Positions 24,860-32,784 are shown, numbered from the stretch's first letter. The stretch: DNA of 64,000 bases from Desulfobaculum xiamenense (GCF_011927665.1 NZ_JAATJA010000001.1:1035019-1099018), one strand, 5' to 3'. The notes: generated by a model from the letters alone, not told the origin. A program made the numbers and translations.

Positions 24860-25335
24860 TTCACGCTCGAAACCGAATCCCCCGCGCCGCCGCAGACATC
24901 ACGTCTCCGGCGGCGCTTTCGCATACGCACACCACACCAGCGAAGCGGCCCGCTTCCCGCAAAGCGCCGCCGCCCGTTCTTTTTCTCCCACCCCCCTCCC
25001 CATCACACGTCCCACACCGCCCCCATAGCCCATCTCCCTTGCCCCTTCCCCGCCGCCTGCCTTCCCCCCCCACACACTCCCTCGCCGCAATCCCCCAATC
25101 CCCCCCCTTCGGCCTGTCGGAACTCGGCTTCCGAGTCCCGACAGGCCGAACATATGAGGATTATCAAGGAAATCATTTCCTTGATCGGGGTTTGGGGCAG
25201 CGCCCCAAAATCCTCGCCCTCACATCCAACAGTTCCAACCGCCCTCACCCCGCACTCTGTGCTTTCAAAGCGCGGCAAATTCCATTACACAGTGCGCACC
25301 GCCAACCCACTTACCTTTCAAGGAGAAGTGTTTCC
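24860..25335. other. Intergenic region hisD-purC
   Basis: This 476-base spacer has a C-rich, poorly coding first half, then three consecutive hairpins (25108-25209), then the purC leader. No gene or riboswitch is recognised. Confidence 0.5.
25108..25209. repeat. Cluster of three palindromic hairpins
   Basis: Arm pairs are 25108-25127 with 25131-25150 (20 nt, one mismatch), ATCAAGGAAAT (25163-25173) with ATTTCCTTGAT (25175-25185), and TTTGGGGC (25191-25198) with GCCCCAAA (25202-25209). The composite looks like an interspersed palindromic repeat of the GGGGCAGCGCCCC type seen between genes of many bacteria; copy number cannot be tested from one window. Confidence 0.6.
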
Positions 25336-26235
25336 ATGAAGGTTGTGACCCGCACAGAAATTCGCGAATTTCCTCTGATTTCCCGCGGAAAGGTCCGCGA
25401 CATCTACGATCTCGGCGATGACCGCCTGCTCATCGTCACCACGGACCGCATGTCCGCGTTCGACGTGGTCATGAACGAGCCTATCCCGTACAAGGGCGTG
25501 ATTCTCAACCAGATCACCCTGTTCTGGATGGACAAGTTCAAGGACATCGTCCCGAACCACCTCATCGCCTCGGACGTGACCGACTTCCCGGCCGAGCTTG
25601 CGCCCTATGCCGACGAGCTTGAAGGCCGCTCCGTGGTCGTGAAGAAGGCCAAGCCGCTGCCCATCGAGTGCATCGTGCGCGGCTTCATCACCGGTTCCGG
25701 CTGGAAGGACTACAAGGCCACCGGCACCGTCTGCGGACACGACCTGCCCGCCGGACTCAAAGAATCCGAGAAGCTGCCCCAGCCGCTGTTCACCCCGTCC
25801 ACCAAGGCAGACCTTGGCGAGCACGACGAGAACATCACGCTGGAGCAGGCCACGCAGAAGCTCGGCGCGGAGCTTTTCGAAAAGGTGCAGCGCGCCACGC
25901 TGGACATCTACTCCCGCGCCCGCGACTTTGCCGCCGAAAAGGGCATCCTCATCGCGGACACCAAGTTCGAGTTCGGCATGGTCGATGGTCAGCTGACCCT
26001 CATCGACGAAGTGCTGACCCCGGACTCCTCGCGCTTCTGGCCCAGCGCGGGCTACGAGGCAGGCAAATCCCAGCCCAGCTTCGACAAGCAGTACCTGCGC
26101 GACTGGCTTTCCGCACAGGACTGGGACAAGACCCCGCCTGCGCCCACCCTGCCCGAGGAGGTCATCGAACGCACCGGCCGCAAGTACGCCGAGGCCTTCG
26201 AACACCTCACCGGCAAGCCCTTCGTCGTCCGCTAG
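25336..26235 (+). CDS. purC: SAICAR synthetase
   Basis: The 299-residue enzyme joins aspartate to CAIR with ATP in purine synthesis. It shows the N-terminal signature [19 protein letters not shown], the [11 protein letters not shown] segment, [14 protein letters not shown] near residue 110 and the late motif IADTKFEFG near 205. The start at 25336 follows AAGGAGAAG. The length suits the eukaryote/deltaproteobacterial longer type. It stands alone between a hairpin cluster and a terminator. Confidence 0.97.
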   Translation: MKVVTRTEIREFPLISRGKVRDIYDLGDDRLLIVTTDRMSAFDVVMNEPIPYKGVILNQITLFWMDKFKDIVPNHLIASDVTDFPAELAPYADELEGRSVVVKKAKPLPIECIVRGFITGSGWKDYKATGTVCGHDLPAGLKESEKLPQPLFTPSTKADLGEHDENITLEQATQKLGAELFEKVQRATLDIYSRARDFAAEKGILIADTKFEFGMVDGQLTLIDEVLTPDSSRFWPSAGYEAGKSQPSFDKQYLRDWLSAQDWDKTPPAPTLPEEVIERTGRKYAEAFEHLTGKPFVVR

Positions 26236-26264
26236 CGAACGCCGAGGACACCAAGGATTTCCAC

Positions 26265-26300
26265 AAACGGCCCGCGCCACAGCGCGGGCCGTTTTCTTTT
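26265..26300 (+). terminator. Terminator of purC
   Basis: AAACGGCCCGCGC pairs with GCGCGGGCCGTTT around CACA, followed by TCTTTT. Confidence 0.93.
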
Positions 26301-26340
26301 CAGTCGCAAAACCCATGGATTTCCCTCACTTTCGAGCGGC

Positions 26341-26369
26341 TTGACATCACTTCCTGCGGAGGCCATAAC
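26341..26369 (+). promoter_or_regulatory. Promoter of the nitronate monooxygenase-like gene
   Basis: A perfect TTGACA (26341-26346) is followed after 17 bases by CATAAC (26364-26369), about 90 bases before the start codon. Confidence 0.55.
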
Positions 26370-26459
26370 TGCCAAGCACACACGATGCGTGTACGCCATT
26401 TCATACCGCGATCGTTGCTTACGCAATGTTCCCTCAAAGCCCTCACAAGGAAGGCACTA

Positions 26460-27626
26460 ATGAACATCAAGGACATCAAGCTGCCGGAGCTGAAACTTCC
26501 GGAAATCCACATGCCCGACTTCAAGCTGCCCGAGATCAAAATGCCGGAGCTTCGCATCGGCGATCTTGTGGCGCGCATCCCCATCATTCAGGGCGGCATG
26601 GGCGTTGGCATCTCGCTGTCGGGCCTTGCCTCCGCCGTGGCCCAGCAGGGCGGCATCGGCGTCATCGCCGCCGCCATGATCGGCATGGACGAGCCGGACA
26701 TCAGCAAGAATCCCGACGAGGCCAACCGCCGCGCGCTGACCCGCGAAATCCGCACCGCCCGCGAAAATACGGACGGCATCATCGGCGTGAACATCATGGT
26801 GGCGCTCACCAACTTCGCGGAAATGGTCAAAACCTCCATCCGCGAGGGGGCGGACGTCATCTTCTCGGGTGCTGGCCTGCCGCTCGATCTGCCGCAGTAC
26901 CTCACCGAGGGCGCGAAAACCCGGCTGGTGCCCATCGTCAGCTCCGGGCGCGCCGCCAACATCATCTGCAGGAAATGGCTGTCGAAGTTCAGCTACCTGC
27001 CGGACGCCTTCGTCGTCGAAGGCCCCAAGGCGGGCGGACACCTCGGCTTCAAGCCCGAGCAGATCAACGATCCCGAATTCCGCGTGGAACGACTTGTGGG
27101 CGAGGTTGTCGAAGCCGTGAAGCCCTTTGAGGCCGAACACGGCATGCGCATCCCCGTCATCGCGGCGGGCGGCGTGTTCACCGGGCAGGATATCCGCTCC
27201 ATGCTGGAGCTTGGCGCTTCCGGCGTGCAGATGGGCACCCGCTTCGTCGCCACGCACGAGTGCGACGCGGACGTGCGCTTCAAGCAGGCCTACGTGGACG
27301 CCACGGAAAGCGACATCGAAATCATCAAAAGCCCGGTCGGCATGCCCGGCCGCGCCGTGCGCAGCAGCTTCATCGAGGCGGTGAAGGACGGCAAGCGCAA
27401 GCCGTTCACCTGCCCGTTCCACTGCATCAAGACCTGCGACCACACCAAAAGCCCCTACTGCATCGCCTGCGCGCTCACCAACGCGAAGAAGGGCAAGCTC
27501 AACCACGGTTTCGCCTTTGCGGGGGCCAACGTGCACCGCGTGAAGGAAATCGTCTCCGTACGGGAGCTTATCGAGTCCCTGAAGGCGGAGTTCGAGGGCA
27601 TGGGCCTCGCGCCCACTCCGGCCTAG
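26460..27626 (+). CDS. Nitronate monooxygenase/FabK-like flavin oxidoreductase with N-terminal KLPE pentad repeat
   Basis: The 388-residue protein is a TIM-barrel FMN enzyme of the 2-nitropropane dioxygenase/FabK group: RIPIIQGGMGVGISL (about 41-55), IFSGAGLPLDL, VEGPKAGGHLGF, IPVIAAGGVFTG and GASGVQMGTRFVAT. A C-terminal cysteine cluster (CPFHCIKTCD, YCIACALTNAKKG) is typical of the anaerobe subtype. Ahead of the barrel, residues 7-36 form an unusual pentapeptide repeat of the form K-[LM]-P-E-[IL]. The start at 26460 follows AAGGCACTA. The gene directly precedes fabI, so a role around fatty acid metabolism is possible; the reaction is not certain. Confidence 0.85.
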   Translation: MNIKDIKLPELKLPEIHMPDFKLPEIKMPELRIGDLVARIPIIQGGMGVGISLSGLASAVAQQGGIGVIAAAMIGMDEPDISKNPDEANRRALTREIRTARENTDGIIGVNIMVALTNFAEMVKTSIREGADVIFSGAGLPLDLPQYLTEGAKTRLVPIVSSGRAANIICRKWLSKFSYLPDAFVVEGPKAGGHLGFKPEQINDPEFRVERLVGEVVEAVKPFEAEHGMRIPVIAAGGVFTGQDIRSMLELGASGVQMGTRFVATHECDADVRFKQAYVDATESDIEIIKSPVGMPGRAVRSSFIEAVKDGKRKPFTCPFHCIKTCDHTKSPYCIACALTNAKKGKLNHGFAFAGANVHRVKEIVSVRELIESLKAEFEGMGLAPTPA

Positions 27627-27651
27627 GGCGAACAGTCCACGGAATTGACCA

Positions 27652-27688
27652 CGGCCGTCCGGTTGCCTGTTGCGTATCCGGACGGCCG
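27652..27688 (+). terminator. Hairpin between the flavin oxidoreductase gene and fabI
   Basis: CGGCCGTCCGG pairs perfectly with CCGGACGGCCG over a 15-base loop, followed by CGTTTATG. It may end or attenuate transcription before fabI. Confidence 0.55.
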
Positions 27689-27721
27689 CGTTTATGTTCG
27701 CTCTCGCAAAGGAGGAAGAAC

Positions 27722-28486
27722 ATGCTTCTCGAAGGTAGAAAGGCCCTCGTCTTCGGAGTGGCCAACGAACGGAGCATCGCCTACGCGGTGGCCCGTGAGC
27801 TCAAGGCGCAGGGCGCCCGTCTGGCGTTCAGCTACGCAAGCGATGCCGTGAAGAAACGCATCGAACCCATCAGCGAGGAACTCGGCGGCGAATTCATCAT
27901 CAAGGCCGACCTGTCCGACGATGCCGCCGTGGCCGAGGCCGCCGACGTCGTGCGCGAAAAGTGGGGCGATGTGGACATCATCATCCACTCCGTGGCCTTC
28001 GCCAATCGCGAGGACCTCAAGGGACGCTTCATCGAAACCTCGCGCGACGGCTTCAAGCTGGCGCTCGACGTCTCCGCGTTCTCCCTCGTGGCCGTATGCC
28101 GCGCATTCGAGGACATGCTCAGCGAGCACGGCTCCGTCATCACCATGACCTACCACGGCTCGCAGAAGGTCATCACCAACTACAACGTGATGGGCGTGGC
28201 CAAGGCCGCGCTGGAAGCCAGCGTCCGCTACCTCGCCGCCGACCTCGGCGCGAAGGGTGTCCGCGTGAATGCCATCAGCGCCGGTCCCATCAAGACCCTC
28301 GCCTCGTCGGGCATCTCGGGCTTCAAGTCCATCCTGTCCACCATCGAGGAACGCGCCCCGCTGGGCCGCAACGTCTCGCAGGAAGATGTGGGCCGCGCCG
28401 CCCTGTACCTCGCCTCGGATCTCGCGTCCGGCACCACCGGCGAAGTGATCTACGTCGATTCCGGCTACAACATCATGGGCATCTAG
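27722..28486 (+). CDS. fabI: Enoyl-[acyl-carrier-protein] reductase (NADH)
   Basis: The 254-residue short-chain dehydrogenase relative shows FabI features: ALVFGVANERSIAYAVA at the N-terminus, DIIIHSVAFA near residue 90, a catalytic Tyr-x6-Lys in YNVMGVAKAALEASVRY near 160, and RVNAISAGPIKTLAS near 190. It reduces trans-2-enoyl-ACP in fatty acid elongation. The start follows AAAGGAGGAAGAAC, a near-ideal site. A terminator follows. Confidence 0.96.
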   Translation: MLLEGRKALVFGVANERSIAYAVARELKAQGARLAFSYASDAVKKRIEPISEELGGEFIIKADLSDDAAVAEAADVVREKWGDVDIIIHSVAFANREDLKGRFIETSRDGFKLALDVSAFSLVAVCRAFEDMLSEHGSVITMTYHGSQKVITNYNVMGVAKAALEASVRYLAADLGAKGVRVNAISAGPIKTLASSGISGFKSILSTIEERAPLGRNVSQEDVGRAALYLASDLASGTTGEVIYVDSGYNIMGI

Positions 28487-28522
28487 GCTGACTGGCGTTC
28501 CGCGCCATCGGCAACGATTTCG

Positions 28523-28559
28523 AGGGGGGAGAGGCTGCGGCGTCTCCCCCCTGCCTTTT
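28523..28559 (+). terminator. Terminator of fabI
   Basis: AGGGGGGAGA pairs with TCTCCCCCCT over a 10-base loop, followed by GCCTTTT. Confidence 0.85.
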
Positions 28560-28701
28560 GCGGCGGCCTCGCGCAGGCACCACGCCAGCGCGAATTCCGC
28601 GCGCCCAAGCCGCCAGTTGCACCATTTGCAAAACATCCCGCACGCAGGTACAGGAAGCGAAGTCGTTCACCTGCAAACAGCATCCAAGCGGAGACCGATA
28701 C

Positions 28702-29808
28702 ATGGGAATCCCCTTCAATAGCCTCAAGGCGCAGCTCGCGCCCTTCGACGACGAACTCCGTGCCGCATTCGAGCGTGTGCTCGAACGCGGCTGGTTCCTC
28801 ATGGGTCCCGAGGTCCGCGACTTCGAGACGGAATTTGCGGCATGGCTCGCCCGCCCCCACGCGGCCACCGTCGGCAACGGCACGGACGCCCTCGTTCTGG
28901 CGCTCAAGGCCATCGGCGTCGAACCCGGTGACGAGATCGTCCTGCCCGCACACACCGCCCTGCCCTGCTACCACGCGGTTCTCGCGGCGGGATGCGTGCC
29001 CGTGTTCGCCGAGGTGGAAGAAGCGTACTACACGCTCTCGCCGGACAGCGCCGCCCGCATGATCGGCCCGCGCACCCGCGCCGTCATGGCCGTGCATCTC
29101 TACGGCCAGTGCTGCGACATCCCCGCGCTCGACGCGCTGTGCCGCGAGCGCGGCGTGACGCTCATCGAGGACTGCGCACAGGCCCACGGGGCGACCTTCG
29201 GCGACATCATCGCCGGACGGACCGGAGCCGTAGCGGCCTTCTCGTTCTACCCCACCAAGAACCTCGGCGCGCTTGGCGACGGCGGTGCTGTGGCCTGCTC
29301 CGACGCGGAAATCGACCGCCGCGTGCGTCTCTTCAAGCAGTATGGCGAGGCCCACCGCTACGAGAGCGTGGTGGCGGGCGTGAACAGCCGCATGGACGAG
29401 ATGCAGGCCGCATTCCTGCGCGTGCGCCTCGCCCGGCTGGACGAGGAAACCCGCATGCGTCGCGAACTGGCCGCCGTGTATGACGAGGAACTGGCAGGCC
29501 TGCCCGTTATCCGCCCCGCCGTGCGCGAGGGCTGCGGCCACGTTTACCACCTCTACGTCATCCGCGCCCCCCGGCGTGCGGAGCTGATGGCGCACCTGTC
29601 CGAACGCGGCATAGGCACGGCCATCCACTACCCCATCCCCGGCCACAGGCAGAAGCTATTCGCCGAGGGCGGAGCGCCCTTCCGGGCCGACGAGCTGACG
29701 CTTAGCGAGCGCATGGCGGACGAGATTCTGAGCCTGCCCATGTATCCGGGCCTCGGCGCGGACGGCGTGCGCGAAGTCTGCGCCGCCATCCGCGACTTCT
29801 ACGCATGA
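28702..29808 (+). CDS. DegT/DnrJ/EryC1/StrS-family PLP aminotransferase
   Basis: The 368-residue protein is a sugar-aminotransferase-type enzyme. Visible are GNGTDALVLALKA (phosphate loop), DCAQAHGA with the pyridine-binding Asp, and FYPTKNLGALGDGGAV with the PLP lysine near residue 188, then GVNSRMDEMQAAFLRV. Such enzymes aminate nucleotide-bound keto sugars for polysaccharide or LPS synthesis. No other sugar genes are adjacent, so the product is unknown. The start at 28702 follows CGGAGACC; the frame upstream is open but non-homologous. Confidence 0.9.
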   Translation: MGIPFNSLKAQLAPFDDELRAAFERVLERGWFLMGPEVRDFETEFAAWLARPHAATVGNGTDALVLALKAIGVEPGDEIVLPAHTALPCYHAVLAAGCVPVFAEVEEAYYTLSPDSAARMIGPRTRAVMAVHLYGQCCDIPALDALCRERGVTLIEDCAQAHGATFGDIIAGRTGAVAAFSFYPTKNLGALGDGGAVACSDAEIDRRVRLFKQYGEAHRYESVVAGVNSRMDEMQAAFLRVRLARLDEETRMRRELAAVYDEELAGLPVIRPAVREGCGHVYHLYVIRAPRRAELMAHLSERGIGTAIHYPIPGHRQKLFAEGGAPFRADELTLSERMADEILSLPMYPGLGADGVREVCAAIRDFYA

Positions 29809-29827
29809 TTTCCCGGCCCGCAGGGCA

Positions 29828-29855
29828 TTGACTGCCGCCTTGCGGGCCTTATCCT
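29828..29855 (+). promoter_or_regulatory. Promoter of the candidate selenoprotein gene
   Basis: TTGACT (29828-29833) and TATCCT (29850-29855) are 16 bases apart, with transcription expected near 29862 and AAGGAG before the ATG at 29916. Confidence 0.5.
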
Positions 29856-29915
29856 GTACGTTGACGCGCAGGAATGGCCCAACGCGCCCATGAGCCAATA
29901 CAACAAGGAGCACCC

Positions 29916-30101
29916 ATGGACAGCCTGCTTCTTCTCGTTCTTTTCGTTGCGGTAGCGATTATTCTCAACAGGTGGGTTCTGCCGAAACTCGGCATCCACG
30001 GTTGAGGCCCCGGAGCCGAGAGCTGCAGTTGGCAGCCCAAGGACAAGACCGACGCCAAGGGTCATGACACCACGCCCGAAGCCCACAAAAGCGACGACTG
30101 A
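29916..30101 (+). CDS. Candidate small single-span membrane selenoprotein (UGA at codon 30)
   Basis: Read conventionally this is a 29-residue peptide; read with Sec at the TGA (30003-30005) it is 61 residues. It starts MDSLLLLVLFVAVAIIL, one membrane span, then RWVLPKLGIHG-U-GPGAESC, with Cys37 seven residues after Sec30, and a charged tail. Support: AAGGAG eight bases before ATG; 25 of 31 codons after TGA end in G or C, as in local genes; a hairpin GCTGC-AGTTG-GCAGC (30022-30036) starts 16 bases after TGA with G in the first two loop positions, as the bacterial SECIS rule asks; and a terminator begins 5 bases after the second stop. Desulfovibrionaceae are known Sec users. The function is unknown; a membrane-anchored thiol/selenol redox protein is likely. 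Confidence 0.75.
30022..30036 (+). promoter_or_regulatory. SECIS-like hairpin
   Basis: A five-base-pair stem GCTGC/GCAGC with loop AGTTG. The loop begins 21 bases after the in-frame TGA, inside the coding frame, as bacterial SECIS elements do. Confidence 0.6.
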
Positions 30102-30106
30102 TACCC

Positions 30107-30133
30107 GGGGAAGACCGCCCTTCGCCTTTTTTT
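30107..30133 (+). terminator. Terminator after the candidate selenoprotein gene
   Basis: GGGGAAG (30107-30113) pairs with CTTCGCC (30120-30126) with one mismatch, loop ACCGCC, followed by seven T. It directly follows the second TGA at 30099-30101. Confidence 0.7.
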
Positions 30134-30155
30134 GAGACATTTCCCAAGAAAGGGC

Positions 30156-30184
30156 TTGCCATCCCCCGGCGATTTCCTTAAGAA
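30156..30184 (+). promoter_or_regulatory. Promoter of the first tRNA-Ser
   Basis: TTGCCA and TAAGAA are 17 bases apart, 15 bases before the tRNA. The second copy has the same arrangement at the same distance. Confidence 0.6.
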
Positions 30185-30198
30185 GTCTCTCGCAACGC

Positions 30199-30290
30199 GG
30201 AGAGGTGTCCGAGTTCGGTTTAAGGAGCACGCCTGGAAAGCGTGTACAGGGGAAACTCTGTCGGAGGTTCAAATCCTCTCCTCTCCGCCA
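30199..30290 (+). tRNA. tRNA-Ser (anticodon GGA), copy 1
   Basis: The 92-base gene has a long variable arm, acceptor GGAGAGG/CCTCTCC, discriminator G and encoded CCA. The anticodon stem CACGC/GCGTG encloses CTGGAAA. Confidence 0.95.
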
Positions 30291-30302
30291 CGTTGAATCT
30301 AC

Positions 30303-30328
30303 GGCTTCCGTTTTACGGAAGCCTTTTT
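30303..30328 (+). terminator. Terminator of tRNA-Ser copy 1
   Basis: GGCTTCCG pairs with CGGAAGCC around TTTTA, followed by TTTTTCATTTT. Confidence 0.9.
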
Positions 30329-30367
30329 CATTTTCCAGAGTCATTTTGGAAATCACGATTTTTGGGC

Positions 30368-30396
30368 TTGCCAACGCCCCGGGATTTCTTTAAGAA
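30368..30396 (+). promoter_or_regulatory. Promoter of the second tRNA-Ser
   Basis: TTGCCA (30368-30373) and TAAGAA (30391-30396), 17 bases apart; duplicate of the promoter at 30156. Confidence 0.6.
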
Positions 30397-30410
30397 GACT
30401 CTTCCAGCGC

Positions 30411-30502
30411 GGAGAGGTGTCCGAGTTCGGTTTAAGGAGCACGCCTGGAAAGTGTGTACAGGGGAAACTCTGTCGGAGGTTCAAATCCTCTCCTCTCCGC
30501 CA
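30411..30502 (+). tRNA. tRNA-Ser (anticodon GGA), copy 2
   Basis: Identical to copy 1 across 92 bases except C to T at 30453, which turns a C-G into a T-G pair in the anticodon stem. The copies are spaced 212 bases apart and each has its own promoter and terminator. Confidence 0.95.
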
Positions 30503-30513
30503 CATGGCAATCA

Positions 30514-30540
30514 AGCCCCGGTTTTTCCGGGGCTTTTTTA
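30514..30540 (+). terminator. Terminator of tRNA-Ser copy 2
   Basis: AGCCCCGG pairs with CCGGGGCT around TTTTT, followed by TTTTTTA. Confidence 0.93.
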
Positions 30541-30884
30541 TGCCTAATTTTCTAAAGAAGCTAAAGATGACCAATGCTTGTTTTAATATGTCCTGGTCAA
30601 GTCCGGCCTCATTGATGCTCTCTTTCAAACTCCCAAATCCTGCGCAGACTCATCCATTATGAGCCTGCCCTCCTTAGCCCCAGAATCCTACTCCTCCACA
30701 TCTCCTTTTTGCTCGCCAGAACAGAGCCTGAACGCCATGCCCATGACTCTATAGCAAGATCAAGTGTTGTAAATCTTTGGCAAACTCTAGATGCGTCTAT
30801 CTTGCTTGCGAAGCGCTATACATCTGGCAAAACAGTCAAATTATTGATAATGGAGCTGAAACCATGCTGAGATAGGAGTCGCTA
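30541..30884. other. AT-rich left flank of the island
   Basis: This 344-base spacer is clearly AT-richer than the genome around it and carries no gene, RNA or direct repeat of the tRNA end that I can see. It holds the upstream region of the following gene. Confidence 0.5.
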
Positions 30885-32222
30885 GTGGAGAAAGAACCAC
30901 AACGCACGATCAGAGAAGTTATTGTCGAAGGTGAGCGTGGCAACCTGTTGCGCGTTGAAGACCTCCAAGCCATGTCCCCTGACGAGTGGGGAATGCTCAG
31001 AGACAGCATATCAAATCGTCATACTGGTGGCAAAGGCATATCGATGTTATGCATGAAGTGCAAACACCCTGTATACATCCGAGCGTACAAATATTTTGGA
31101 AGGACTTTTCCAGGCTTTGTGCATTTCGATGGAAGCCCAACTTGGTGCCAATGGTATCAAGGGAAGAACAGAACACCAGACTCCCTTAAGGCAGAACAAT
31201 ATGGAGGACAACAAGAATCCCCAGCACATGAGCTGTTATGCAAAAAAATTGGAGAACTTGCAGCGCTGGACAAACGGTACATTCGTCACACTATAAATAA
31301 ATATCATAATCCCCAATATTGCGACAATGCTCGAAGGCCAGACGTATACATTGAGTGGGAAGGGCATAGACCCTTTGCAATTGAACTACAGTTGTCAAAT
31401 ACGTACCAGACTGAGATATCTGGAAGATGCACATACTATTCAAAAGAAGGCATACCACTCATATGGGTTTTGTATGCTATTCATGAATACGTTAGCATTC
31501 CACAGTCTATCAAGGACGTTGTAAGACGACACAGAAATAATGCTTTTGTGATCGACAGAGATTCCATACGAGAATCATACAGCAAAAACACGCTTGTATT
31601 TAAGCGATATCTGTTAACAGGAGATTATTTTGATTTCCCAGAGCTTGTTACAATTGATTCGTTGACAGTTCCAGAGAATCAAACACTACCATACCACGAA
31701 GATCATCTTGCCCCAGCACTGAGAGCCAAAATCGACGATCGCCGAAAACCATTCTTCCATTTTTTCAACGAATGGGGAAAAAAAAGCACCCCTCCGGAAG
31801 ACATCAAGCGCATTCTAAATACGCTCCCCGAACACGTACCTGAAGACTTCATTTTCATGATCGCCGCGGCTTTCTCAATCGTAGCAACGCTTTCGGCAGG
31901 CCGTGACATAAATTATGCATCGAATGACCCCAATGTACGCGCCATGCTGAACAGTTATTTCAACGGAAATCGACTAGCTCGATATGCAGACATGATGGAG
32001 TTCATTCTTGGCAGAATCAGACCGAAGTCAAGCACCAGTCCCAACATCACCACCCATGCAGTCCGCAAAAATATCACCTTGAGGAAAAGTGACACTGAAC
32101 AAGCCGGCATTGAAACAAACGAATGGAGAGCAATGGAGTGGTTACTTCCTGAAGTCTTCGATGAATGCGAGCGAGAGCTGCTACGTTTTACGGACCAGCT
32201 CCCCTGCTGGACGCAGTATTAA
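30885..32222 (+). CDS. CoiA/DUF6035-like predicted nuclease of an AT-rich island
   Basis: The 445-residue protein has an N-terminal Cys pair (CMKCKHP, residues 56-62, with C88 further on), then a core that looks like a PD-(D/E)xK nuclease: RRPDVYIEW (Asp153), AIELQLSNT (Glu167-x-Gln169), and RCTYYSKEGIPLIWVLY. This resembles competence CoiA and the DUF6035 group. The remaining 245 residues are helical and unassigned. The GTG start at 30885 follows AGGAG seven bases upstream. Codon use is AT-rich, unlike the host, so recent transfer is likely. Position after tandem tRNA genes and beside a membrane protein suggests defence or competence, which is inference. Confidence 0.7.
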   Translation: MEKEPQRTIREVIVEGERGNLLRVEDLQAMSPDEWGMLRDSISNRHTGGKGISMLCMKCKHPVYIRAYKYFGRTFPGFVHFDGSPTWCQWYQGKNRTPDSLKAEQYGGQQESPAHELLCKKIGELAALDKRYIRHTINKYHNPQYCDNARRPDVYIEWEGHRPFAIELQLSNTYQTEISGRCTYYSKEGIPLIWVLYAIHEYVSIPQSIKDVVRRHRNNAFVIDRDSIRESYSKNTLVFKRYLLTGDYFDFPELVTIDSLTVPENQTLPYHEDHLAPALRAKIDDRRKPFFHFFNEWGKKSTPPEDIKRILNTLPEHVPEDFIFMIAAAFSIVATLSAGRDINYASNDPNVRAMLNSYFNGNRLARYADMMEFILGRIRPKSSTSPNITTHAVRKNITLRKSDTEQAGIETNEWRAMEWLLPEVFDECERELLRFTDQLPCWTQY

Positions 32223-32279
32223 CAACAACACTGCATTATCAGCGATACATCACACATTTCTCAACTAAATGAAGGGTAT

Positions 32280-32735
32280 ATGAACTACAACGAAGAAGCA
32301 AGTTTCCTTGGCGTAATGATGTTTGTCTTCTTTTGCGCCGCATTTCTTGCAACAGGATTCATTGCAAGGGCAGTCGGAGCTGATTTCTCCATCGTCTTTA
32401 CGTCACTGTCTTATTCTTGTTTTGTTGTTATCATAGAAGGCATAATCTATTATCTAACACGGTGTTCATGGCATTTAAACCTGTCACTGGTGGGTTCTTT
32501 GCTACCCGTCATCATATGGCCAGGCTGGTGGCCGGTTCTTGACTCAATCGCCGCAGGAGATTCTGACAAGGCATCGTTCCTTGGAAGCATCGTCCAGCAC
32601 AAGGAAGCCAATGATCTTTTTACGGACTTTGGCCCTCATATCGAATGGTACAACGATTCAATGTTCAAATGGAGCATCGAGATAGCTTTAGTTGCTTTAG
32701 TTGTGCTCGCCGTATGGAAAAAAAGACGATATTAA
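32280..32735 (+). CDS. Four-span membrane protein of the AT-rich island
   Basis: I do not recognise this 151-residue protein. Hydrophobic segments lie at about residues 8-30, 38-60, 66-88 and 131-147, and a short basic tail KKRRY suggests a cytoplasmic C-terminus. It begins 57 bases after the nuclease-like gene with AAGGG upstream, shares its AT-rich composition, and probably belongs to the same transferred unit. A pairing of nuclease and membrane protein is common in phage-defence systems, but nothing in the sequence proves it. Confidence 0.65.
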   Translation: MNYNEEASFLGVMMFVFFCAAFLATGFIARAVGADFSIVFTSLSYSCFVVIIEGIIYYLTRCSWHLNLSLVGSLLPVIIWPGWWPVLDSIAAGDSDKASFLGSIVQHKEANDLFTDFGPHIEWYNDSMFKWSIEIALVALVVLAVWKKRRY

Positions 32736-32784
32736 TCGGTAAACAATAGGGATACGTCCCCGTGTCATCCCGCAGGGAGTTTTC

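Noticed and set aside
30199-30502. One of the two tRNA genes might be tRNA-Sec (given the candidate selenoprotein nearby)
   Set aside because: Both have anticodon GGA and a seven-base-pair acceptor stem of normal tRNA-Ser; tRNA-Sec would have TCA and a longer acceptor arm.
30411-32760. The AT-rich block as an integrated element using tRNA-Ser as attachment site
   Set aside because: Both tRNA copies are complete, no direct repeat of the tRNA 3' end is seen at the far end, and no integrase gene is present. Transfer remains likely by composition only.
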